NCBI GenBank assembly: GCA_017531065.1
Contig: JAFXLR010000076.1
Span: 1-7,915 of the forward strand
Origin: Bacilli bacterium
Lineage (GTDB): Bacteria; Bacillota_I; Bacilli_A; RFN20; CAG-826
Length of the DNA: 7,915 nucleotides
Reading direction: 5' to 3'
Under the pieces are notes generated by a model. It saw only the letters and a program-made list of their open reading frames with translations. It was not told the origin of the DNA and did no database searches. This document shows positions 1 to 5,578 of this stretch, one piece after another (position 1 is the stretch's first letter; each line of letters begins with the position of its first letter). The position numbers and the translations under genes are program-made.

Positions 1-1835
1 ACGCGAACATCATCGCCGCCTTAAATAGACCAACTTTGGTCCTCGTCCATAACAAAACATTAGCCTCCCAGCTTTATGGTGAGTTCAAAGAACTCTTCCC
101 TCATAACAGGGTTGAGTATTTCGTTTCGAACTTCGACTTCTATCAGCCTGAAGCCTATATCCCAAAGACTGACACATACATCGCCAAAGACGCGATGATG
201 AACGACGAGATTGAGATGATGAGGACGAGCGCAGTCAACTCCATCATCGAACGTAGAGATACAATCGTCGTCGCTTCAGTTGCCGCCATATACGGATTAA
301 CCGACCCAGATGAATACCGTGGCCTTGTTTTCGAAATCCGCGTTGGCGAGACTCTCGATAGAAAACGTTTCTTCGATAAGCTCGTTGAAGCCCAATACAA
401 CAGAAACAATTTCGATTTGGCTCCAGGCAACTTCCGAGTCCATGGCGACATCATCGATATCTGTCCAATGTATTCCTCCGACTATTACATCCGCATCGAT
501 TGTTTTGGCGACGAAGTTGAGAAGATTTGCGAAGTCGATAAATTAAGCGGTGAAGTCCATAAGAGCTATCTCACTTTCCCTATCTACCCAGCATATGACC
601 ACGCCTCGACAAGAAAGAGAATCGAAGAGGCCTGCGTCACCATTGCCGAAGAGCTTGAGGACAGGCTCAAATATTTCCGTTCCGAAGGCAAACTCCTTGA
701 GGCGGAACGCCTTGAAATGAGAACCAGGCAAGACATGGAATCCCTTAAGGAATTCGGTCGTTGCCCTGGCATTGAGAACTATTCCCGTCACATCGATAAA
801 CGTAAACCTGGCCAAAGGCCATTCTGTCTCATGGACTATTTCCCAAAGGACTATCTCCTTATGGTCGATGAGTCTCACGTCAGCTTCCCACAAGTAAAAG
901 GAATGTTCAATGGAGACAGGTCCCGCAAAGAAACTCTTGTTGAGTATGGATTCCGTCTACCGAGCGCTCTCGATAACCGTCCTCTCAACTTCAGCGAATT
1001 CGAAGGATTAATGCCTGATGCGGTGGTGTGCACCTCCGCGACCCCAGGCGAATATGAACTCAATCTCTGCGGCCATGAAGTTGCGGAGCAAATCATCCGT
1101 CCAACCGGCCTTCTTGACCCAGAGATCGAAGTCAGGAAACCTCTTGGCCAAATCGACGACATCATGGCGGAAATCAAAGACCGCATTGAGAAGAACGAGA
1201 GGGTCATGATCGTCACCCTCACCATCAAGATGGCGGAAGATCTTACCGCTTATCTCAAAAACGAAGGCATCAAAGTCACATATCTCCAAAACGAGACAAA
1301 GACTTTGGAGAGAACCGAAATCATCTATCAGCTCCGTAAAGGCAAGTTCGATGTCCTTGTCGGCATCAATCTTCTCAGGGAGGGTCTTGATATCCCAGAG
1401 GTCTCTTTGATCTGTATTCTCGACGCCGACAAAGAAGGCTTCCTCCGTTCAACGACATCCCTCATTCAGATTACGGGGCGTGCAGCGAGAAACGCGCATG
1501 GCAAAGTCATCATGTACGCCGACTCGATCACCCGCTCAATGAAGGAGTGCATCGATGAGACTAACCGTCGTAGGAGCATCCAAAAGGCCTATAACGATGA
1601 ATACGGCATCGTCCCAACGACCATCATCAAAGAAATTAGACCTCCTCTTACGAACAACGATAAAGATGAGGATGACATCTTAAAGATGTCAGGCAAGATG
1701 TCGAGGACTGAGGTCGAGAAGCGACTCAAGCTCTTAGAGAAAGAGATGAAGGAAGCCGCGAAGAATTACGATTTCGAAAGGGCAGCGGAGATCCGCGATA
1801 TCATTCTTGAGACCAAAGCCAATCTCGGAAAGTAA
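1..1835 (+). CDS. uvrB: UvrABC system protein B (excinuclease subunit, helicase fold), 5'-truncated by window edge
   Basis: UvrB receives damaged DNA from UvrA, verifies the lesion with its beta-hairpin and recruits UvrC for incision. The frame is open from base 3 with no start in the window; about 49 N-terminal residues, including Walker A, are outside. The TTG at 36 is an internal Leu codon, since family-matching sequence (ANIIAALNRPT) precedes it. Visible landmarks: the damage-verification hairpin region (about 120-160, FDFYQPEAY), IYGL, the DESH Walker B box (867-878), RKETLVEYGFRLPSALDNRP, SATPG, VGINLLREGLD, the motif VI region GRAARN (1476-1493), and a C-terminal UVR coiled-coil motif (from about 1710, ending DFERAAEIRD) that contacts UvrC. 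The 610 visible residues plus the missing part give the usual length of about 660. Odd points: three hairpin aromatic positions are changed and motif VI reads QITGRAARN rather than QTIGRAARN. uvrA does not follow; secG does. Confidence 0.98.
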   Translation, partial: ANIIAALNRPTLVLVHNKTLASQLYGEFKELFPHNRVEYFVSNFDFYQPEAYIPKTDTYIAKDAMMNDEIEMMRTSAVNSIIERRDTIVVASVAAIYGLTDPDEYRGLVFEIRVGETLDRKRFFDKLVEAQYNRNNFDLAPGNFRVHGDIIDICPMYSSDYYIRIDCFGDEVEKICEVDKLSGEVHKSYLTFPIYPAYDHASTRKRIEEACVTIAEELEDRLKYFRSEGKLLEAERLEMRTRQDMESLKEFGRCPGIENYSRHIDKRKPGQRPFCLMDYFPKDYLLMVDESHVSFPQVKGMFNGDRSRKETLVEYGFRLPSALDNRPLNFSEFEGLMPDAVVCTSATPGEYELNLCGHEVAEQIIRPTGLLDPEIEVRKPLGQIDDIMAEIKDRIEKNERVMIVTLTIKMAEDLTAYLKNEGIKVTYLQNETKTLERTEIIYQLRKGKFDVLVGINLLREGLDIPEVSLICILDADKEGFLRSTTSLIQITGRAARNAHGKVIMYADSITRSMKECIDETNRRRSIQKAYNDEYGIVPTTIIKEIRPPLTNNDKDEDDILKMSGKMSRTEVEKRLKLLEKEMKEAAKNYDFERAAEIRDIILETKANLGK

Positions 1836-1841
1836 AGGAAG

Positions 1842-1856
1842 CACTATTGTATAGTG
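1842..1856 (+). terminator. Weak hairpin after uvrB (possible terminator)
   Basis: Perfect 6-bp stem CACTAT/ATAGTG around a 3-base loop, seven bases after the uvrB stop. The stem is AT-rich and is followed by AATCTTTGATTG, not a clean T-run, so termination would be weak or incomplete. It lies just upstream of the secG promoter, which is where a uvrB terminator would be expected. Confidence 0.35.
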
Positions 1857-1861
1857 AATCT

Positions 1862-1889
1862 TTGATTGTGAAAAAGGTCTAACTATACT
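1862..1889 (+). promoter_or_regulatory. Sigma-A-type promoter for secG
   Basis: TTGATT (1862-1867), a 16-base spacer, then TATACT (1884-1889). Both boxes are close to the TTGACA/TATAAT consensus. Predicted transcription start is near 1896, giving a leader of about 35 bases that contains GGAG at 1916-1919 ahead of the secG ATG. Confidence 0.6.
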
Positions 1890-1930
1890 AAAGTTATCTA
1901 GCGCATTTAGCGTTCGGAGTTATTCGTATT

Positions 1931-2221
1931 ATGCAGTGGTATGACATTTTATTTATCATCGTCGCACTTATATTGATCATTTTGAGCTTGCTCCAAGGCG
2001 GTAAGTCAGAAGGTGCTTCTGGCGCTATCACCGGTGGTGGACTCAACGTCTTTGTCAAAACCAAGGAACGTGGTTCCGAGAAAGTCATCACTTGGCTTAC
2101 CTTCGGATTCGCCGTCGTCTTCCTCTTCTTAGCTCTCCTTATCATGATTCTCAATGCTAAGGGACCTGAAAGCGGAGACAACGCCACAACCGCTGAGATC
2201 CTCGGCTTCCTCCTCAAATAA
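1931..2221 (+). CDS. secG: Preprotein translocase subunit SecG
   Basis: Small accessory subunit of the SecYEG channel that stimulates SecA-driven protein export across the cytoplasmic membrane. The 96-residue product shows the SecG layout: transmembrane helix 1 (about residues 4-22), the conserved loop LLQGGKSEGASGAITGGG (about 20-37), a short charged stretch (KTKERGSEK), and transmembrane helix 2 (about 53-74). The tail GPESGDNATTAEILGFLLK makes it somewhat longer than the common 75-80 residues. The start is ATG with GGAG at 1916-1919. It has its own promoter and a strong terminator, so it is a single-gene unit between uvrB and folD. In many Bacilli secG instead sits beside rnr and smpB; neither is here. 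Confidence 0.95.
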   Translation: MQWYDILFIIVALILIILSLLQGGKSEGASGAITGGGLNVFVKTKERGSEKVITWLTFGFAVVFLFLALLIMILNAKGPESGDNATTAEILGFLLK

Positions 2222-2240
2222 TCGATAAAGAATAATCGAT

Positions 2241-2267
2241 AGGCCAGATATGAATCTGGCCTTTTTT
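2241..2267 (+). terminator. Rho-independent terminator of secG
   Basis: Perfect stem GGCCAGAT (2242-2249) / ATCTGGCC (2254-2261) with loop ATGA, followed by six T. It begins about 20 bases after the secG stop and is among the clearest terminators in the window. Confidence 0.92.
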
Positions 2268-2281
2268 AATGAAATTAAAAC

Positions 2282-2301
2282 CCTTAAGTGCTATGTTAAG
2301 G
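2282..2301 (+). promoter_or_regulatory. Inverted repeat covering the folD ribosome binding site
   Basis: CCTTAA (2282-2287) is the perfect complement of TTAAGG (2296-2301), separated by 8 bases. The right arm is the only plausible Shine-Dalgarno sequence (AAGG, 2298-2301), 6 bases before the preferred folD ATG at 2308. If folded in the mRNA it would occlude the ribosome binding site. The stem is short and AT-rich, so any effect may be modest. I see no convincing folD promoter between 2268 and 2307. Confidence 0.35.
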
Positions 2302-2307
2302 TTAACT

Positions 2308-3096
2308 ATGGAAATAAAAGAATACGTCCTTCAAGAAAAGGAAAGAATCAAAGCCGAAGTGGCTCAAATGCCAGAGGCGCCTGTTCTCTCAATTATCACC
2401 GTTGGCCATAACCCTGCCAGCGAGTCTTATGTCCGTGGAAAGAAGAAAGATTCCGCGGAGGTTGGCATCACCGCCATCCAAACCCAGTTTGAGGAAGATG
2501 TCACTGAAGAAGAAGTGCTCTCCTTAATTAGAAAGCAAAACGCCGATCCATCAATCACTGGCATCCTCGTTCAACTTCCTGTCCCAAAGCACATCAGCGA
2601 AGAGCATATCAATGAAACCATCGCTCCTGAAAAGGACGTCGATGGATTTGTCCTTGGCTCGAAATACATTTGCTGTACACCAAAAGGAATCGTTGATTAT
2701 TTAGCCGCCGACGGATTCGATTTCACTGGCAAAAACGCGGTGGTTTTAGGTAGAAGCGACATCGTAGGCAAACCTATGGCCAGACTTCTTCTCAACAAAA
2801 ACTGCAACGTGACAGTCCTTCATTCAAAGACAAAAGAAGAGGACCGCCGCATGTATCTTAAGAACGCTGACCTCATTGTCGTCGCCATTGGAAGACAAGC
2901 CTTCATTGATCACACATACGAACTCAAACCAACCGCTTGGTTAGTCGACGTTGGCATCAACAAAGGCGAAGATGGACATCTCCATGGCGATGCTGAACCA
3001 AACCTTCCAATCGCCAAACAGACTCCGGTTCCTGGTGGTGTCGGACTTCTTACGAGGCTCGCTCTCCTTAAGAACCTCATGGAAGCCAAGAAATAA
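2308..3096 (+). CDS. folD: FolD-like methylenetetrahydrofolate dehydrogenase/cyclohydrolase, short divergent form
   Basis: FolD interconverts 5,10-methylene-THF, 5,10-methenyl-THF and 10-formyl-THF in the cytosol, supplying one-carbon units. I prefer ATG 2308 (AAGG 6 bases upstream); in-frame ATGs at 2269 and 2293 would add 13 or 5 residues unlike the family, and 2269 abuts the secG terminator. From 2308 the product is 262 residues against a usual 280-290. Present: the catalytic-site block YVRGKKK (Tyr41, Lys45), VQLP with Gln89, PEKDVDG (108-113), CTPKGI, and the Rossmann loop VLGRSDIVGKP (146-156). Odd: the N-terminal DGK strand is missing, the segment between VDGF and CTP is only 7 residues (17 in E. 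coli FolD) and lacks the HPxNxG element, GDVDF is replaced by GDAEPN, and the C-terminal signature reads PGGVGLLT, not PGGVGPMT. Active-site residues remain, so it is probably functional. It ends at a terminator shared with the opposing gene. Confidence 0.9.
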   Translation: MEIKEYVLQEKERIKAEVAQMPEAPVLSIITVGHNPASESYVRGKKKDSAEVGITAIQTQFEEDVTEEEVLSLIRKQNADPSITGILVQLPVPKHISEEHINETIAPEKDVDGFVLGSKYICCTPKGIVDYLAADGFDFTGKNAVVLGRSDIVGKPMARLLLNKNCNVTVLHSKTKEEDRRMYLKNADLIVVAIGRQAFIDHTYELKPTAWLVDVGINKGEDGHLHGDAEPNLPIAKQTPVPGGVGLLTRLALLKNLMEAKK

Positions 3097-3110
3097 ATAA
3101 GGAAAAAGAA

Positions 3111-3137
3111 AAGAGGCTGAACCCCAGCCTCTTTTTT
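3111..3137. terminator. Bidirectional terminator between folD and the convergent membrane-protein gene
   Basis: Stem GAGGCTG (3113-3119) / CAGCCTC (3125-3131) with loop AACCC. On the plus strand it is followed by six T (3132-3137), 15 bases after the folD stop. On the minus strand the same stem is followed by TTTTCTTTTTCC and lies about 11 bases past the stop of the opposing gene (3148). One hairpin therefore serves both convergent genes. Confidence 0.9.
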
Positions 3138-3147
3138 GTTTTGCTGC

Positions 3148-3921
3148 TTATTCGTGTTCTTCTTCGGCGATAGTGACTTCGGTGCTTTCGACAGCCTGTT
3201 CTTCTTGAGCCTTAGTCTCAGAGACTTCGGTATCGAAGACATTCTCATCAGGTTCGGCTTCCTTTTTGTTCTTGAGGATGGCTCTGATTGTTCCAACGAT
3301 CTTGAAGACCGAGGCAACGATAAGGGCAAGTCCGACGATGACGAGCATGATGCTCATGACGATCTCACTGTTATTGGTGAAGAGGATGATGACGGTGATG
3401 CCTGCTCCAACAAGAAGCGCGCCAAGAATGATTTCAAGGATAGGCATATAAAGCTTGTAAAGCTTGGTGATGATGAATCCGATCGCGAAGGCGATAAGGG
3501 AAACACCAGCGGCCATAAGAAGGACGGCAACGAGCCAGACGATGAAATTCATGATGATTTCGATGATCGCGGCAGGATTGCTTCCGGTCATGGAGACACA
3601 AAGAGCAACACCGAAGGCGAGCTCAATGGTTCCGCCGATGACTAAATCATAGGAAAGCTGTGAACGGATGACTTGCTTGGCCATGGCTTCAAGAGGAGAA
3701 GAAGCGATGATAGGCAAGAAGTTGGCAACGATCTTAAGAAGACCGCCGACCATAAGGAAGATCGAGATAACGATGAAGACGCTTGCCTGAATGTCGGCGT
3801 TTGCGCAGTTGGCGATGACAAGGATACCCATCGTCAAAAGCAAAGCGGCTTCAATAAAATTCCAGATGGACCAGATAAGGCCACCTTTCTTCATGTTTAA
3901 AGGTTTCTTTTCTTTGCTCAT
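3148..3921 (-). CDS. Six-helix membrane protein, DUF308/HdeD-like, with acidic C-terminal tail
   Basis: Predicted integral membrane protein of 257 residues; function unknown. Six hydrophobic segments are visible, roughly residues 16-38, 47-72, 91-112, 120-150, 160-181 and 187-211. They form pairs rich in small residues (MGILVIAN, LMVGGLLKI, IILGALLVGAGITVI, LVIVGLALIVASVFKIVG), the pattern of the DUF308/HdeD group; HdeD itself is linked to acid stress in enterobacteria, which need not apply here. After helix 6 comes a basic patch (RAILKNKK) and a tail (221-257) with 15 Asp/Glu out of 37 residues, probably cytoplasmic by the positive-inside rule. The start is ATG with a perfect AGGAGG (3928-3933) 6 bases upstream. 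It has its own promoter downstream of the sigma/anti-sigma terminator and ends at a hairpin shared with folD. Family assignment rests on topology and repeat pattern only. Confidence 0.85.
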   Translation of the reverse strand: MSKEKKPLNMKKGGLIWSIWNFIEAALLLTMGILVIANCANADIQASVFIVISIFLMVGGLLKIVANFLPIIASSPLEAMAKQVIRSQLSYDLVIGGTIELAFGVALCVSMTGSNPAAIIEIIMNFIVWLVAVLLMAAGVSLIAFAIGFIITKLYKLYMPILEIILGALLVGAGITVIILFTNNSEIVMSIMLVIVGLALIVASVFKIVGTIRAILKNKKEAEPDENVFDTEVSETKAQEEQAVESTEVTIAEEEHE

Positions 3922-3941
3922 ATGAACCCTCCTGATTGGTC

Positions 3942-3961
3942 CCTCTCATTTTAATGAGGGG
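3942..3961. repeat. Inverted repeat over the -10 box of the DUF308-like gene (possible operator)
   Basis: CCTCTCAT (3942-3949) pairs with ATGAGGGG (3954-3961), 7 of 8 positions, with a TTTA centre that is part of the -10 box. The predicted start of transcription is at about 3941, so the repeat would lie almost wholly in promoter DNA and not in the mRNA. That favours a protein-binding site over an RNA hairpin. Confidence 0.4.
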
Positions 3962-3976
3962 CACCTCTCTTCTCAA
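3948..3976 (-). promoter_or_regulatory. Sigma-A-type promoter for the DUF308-like gene
   Basis: On the minus strand: TTGAGA (-35, 3976-3971), a 17-base spacer, then TAAAAT (-10, 3953-3948). Predicted start is near 3941, leaving a leader of about 20 bases with AGGAGG at 3933-3928. It lies downstream of the terminator of the anti-sigma gene, making the membrane-protein gene an independent unit. Confidence 0.65.
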
Positions 3977-3981
3977 CAGAA

Positions 3982-4010
3982 TAAAAGAAAAAGGCAAGTA
4001 TCAACTTGCC
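3982..4010 (-). terminator. Rho-independent terminator of the sigma/anti-sigma operon, touching the stop codon
   Basis: On the minus strand GGCAAGT (4010-4004) pairs perfectly with ACTTGCC (3999-3993), loop TGAT, followed by TTTTTCTTTTA. The TAG stop of the anti-sigma gene (4012-4010) shares its last base with the first base of the stem, so there is essentially no 3' untranslated spacer. Confidence 0.9.
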
Positions 4011-5578
4011 TATGGGCGCCACCAGTGACCCCATCCGCCAGGACCCCAACCATCGTCACACCAGCCTTCGCCATGTGACCAAATGCCTGGGTCGACTTTA
4101 CTGACATCAGGGAAGTAACCTGTTGATTTCTGAGCGGATTCAGCGTGCTTCGAAACGCTCATAAGAAAGTTGTTGTAATCCTCTTCGGTTTCGGTCGCCT
4201 TTGCCAAGATGTAATTACGGACGTCTCTATATGCGTCTTTGAGCATCGGATTCTCATCCATCATGAATTTGTTGAGGTCTGAGACATAGATGGCTCCGCT
4301 TTCATCGGTAAGGAAGCCAATGAGTTTCTCAATGTCTTCGGTTCCGAAATATTGCTTTAAACGCCACGCCTGAGAAATGAGTTCGTTTCTTCTGTCGATG
4401 AACTGCTGTTCGGTGAGGGAAGAAGTGATTTGTTTCTCTCCGGTTAAGCTAAGGAAGGTTTCCTTGATGCCATCGGTAAGATGCTTGAGACCTGTCTCAG
4501 AAAGACGGGCTAAAGCAGCGGAGTTGATAGCCGCATCAAGATTGTTGACTGTGTCTTCGCTATAATCGGCGATGACCTTTGGATCGACTTCACGGTCGAA
4601 GGTCGAATAGATTTTGGAAATCTTCGCCATCTTAAGATGGTCGCTTCTGACAAGGGTGTCGATCTTGAAGACGTTGAACTGAACGTTCGCATAAACTCTG
4701 TCTTTTTGGAGAGCGTCGTTAAGCGCATCTTTGAAGTGATCTTCGTAAACATCGGCATAGTTATCGATGGTGGAAACGATGTCGATGGTGATTGTGTTAG
4801 GGGATTGCTTGTCGACCGCTTCAAGATAGCCTTTCTCGTAGCATGGGTTGATGAGATTGGCGACAGCTTGGTAGGCCGATTTCTCAAGAAGGTTATCGCT
4901 GCTGATAGCCACAAGGTTCGCACTGTAGTTGTTGGCCATGACCTCGGTAACGACATTCTGCTTATCGGCCGCAATGCCCCAAGCAGGTTTGTAGTTGTTC
5001 GCCTGGGCTTCGCTAGTTCCTTCGTATCCTCTCATCGGAGGTTGAGCCTCGTAAGTGGAAGGGGTGATCGAAACGTTGATATAAGAGCTTGCGGCATTTC
5101 CGATCGCACGGTTGTTGAAGTAAGCGCTTGTGCCGATGCTGATGCCAGCGATTGCAGCGGCGCCCGCTCCGACGAAAGCCCAGTTCTTCTTCATGAATCT
5201 CGCGAAGGAGAAATGTTCTTTTAGGCCGGTTTTGCCATAAATTTCGCGTTTTTTGTTAGGAACGAAAGCGTTTGCCTCACGTCTCATGCGACGGGTCAAA
5301 ACCTTTTCGTCTTTCCTCATTTCAGGAGCAACGCCTGTTGCTTTTTCTACGGCCGCTTTGTCATTTGGAACGAAGGAATTCTCTTTGAGCATTCCAAGAA
5401 CGAATGCCTCATCCTCTTCGGTCGCCTCGCTTTCGATGCCGCAGGCTTTGAGGACACTGAGCAATTTGTCCGGAACGAAAGAAGAGGCCTCGGCCTTGAT
5501 CAAAGAAAGGATTTCCTTCTCTTGTTCAGGAGAAAGTTCCTCAGGCGTTTTTATAACCAAGTTCGTGTTCTCTTTCAT
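4010..5578 (-). CDS. Single-pass membrane anti-sigma factor candidate, RsgI-like juxtamembrane domain
   Basis: Probable membrane-bound regulator of the sigma factor encoded just upstream; 522 residues. Layout: a cytoplasmic part (1-130) with three copies of an FVP(D/N) motif at 34-37, 69-72 and 105-108; one transmembrane helix (about 133-154); then about 370 residues outside. The part after the helix resembles the RsgI middle domain: SYINVSITPS (165-174), NVVTEVMANN (208-217), a helix ending CYEKGYL (246-252), and NTITIDIVS (261-269). RsgI proteins cut themselves at Asn-Pro within DINPS; here that position is Thr172-Pro173, and about 25 extra residues follow it. Residues 270-490 look helical and match nothing I recognise. 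The tail (498-522) has six Trp with Gly and His. The ATG lies within the sigma gene (38-base overlap) without a good Shine-Dalgarno, suggesting translational coupling. Role inferred from context and architecture. Confidence 0.85.
   Translation of the reverse strand: MKENTNLVIKTPEELSPEQEKEILSLIKAEASSFVPDKLLSVLKACGIESEATEEDEAFVLGMLKENSFVPNDKAAVEKATGVAPEMRKDEKVLTRRMRREANAFVPNKKREIYGKTGLKEHFSFARFMKKNWAFVGAGAAAIAGISIGTSAYFNNRAIGNAASSYINVSITPSTYEAQPPMRGYEGTSEAQANNYKPAWGIAADKQNVVTEVMANNYSANLVAISSDNLLEKSAYQAVANLINPCYEKGYLEAVDKQSPNTITIDIVSTIDNYADVYEDHFKDALNDALQKDRVYANVQFNVFKIDTLVRSDHLKMAKISKIYSTFDREVDPKVIADYSEDTVNNLDAAINSAALARLSETGLKHLTDGIKETFLSLTGEKQITSSLTEQQFIDRRNELISQAWRLKQYFGTEDIEKLIGFLTDESGAIYVSDLNKFMMDENPMLKDAYRDVRNYILAKATETEEDYNNFLMSVSKHAESAQKSTGYFPDVSKVDPGIWSHGEGWCDDGWGPGGWGHWWRP
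5219..5488 (-). repeat. Three degenerate FVP repeats in the cytoplasmic part of the anti-sigma candidate
   Basis: Units at residues 31-49, 66-84 and 102-120 (nucleotides 5488-5432, 5383-5327, 5275-5219). Each follows the form (A/E)xxFVP(D/N) then a basic helix ending Gly-(I/V/L): ASSFVPDKLLSVLKACGIE, ENSFVPNDKAAVEKATGVA, ANAFVPNKKREIYGKTGLK. Spacing is 35-36 residues. All three use the same TTCGTTCC bases for the FVP core. The flanking helix (for example LSLIKAEASS, RRMRREANAF) is also partly shared. This suggests internal duplication, possibly of a sigma-binding element. Confidence 0.7.

Noticed and set aside
36..38. TTG as a start codon of uvrB
   Set aside because: The frame stays open upstream and the codons before it encode conserved UvrB sequence matching from about Ala50 of E. 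coli UvrB; the true start is outside the window.
2269..2307. Longer folD starting at ATG 2269
   Set aside because: It begins directly after the T-tract of the secG terminator, has no ribosome site, and adds residues with no similarity to FolD.
3136..3645. 169-residue plus-strand reading frame opposite the membrane-protein gene
   Set aside because: Asp/Gly-rich low-complexity product, the expected mirror of a hydrophobic minus-strand gene; it also begins inside the terminator region and has no ribosome site.
4637..5224. 195-residue plus-strand reading frame opposite the anti-sigma gene
   Set aside because: Antisense shadow: no ribosome site, no family-like motifs, and the opposite strand has a promoter, terminator and coherent domain layout.
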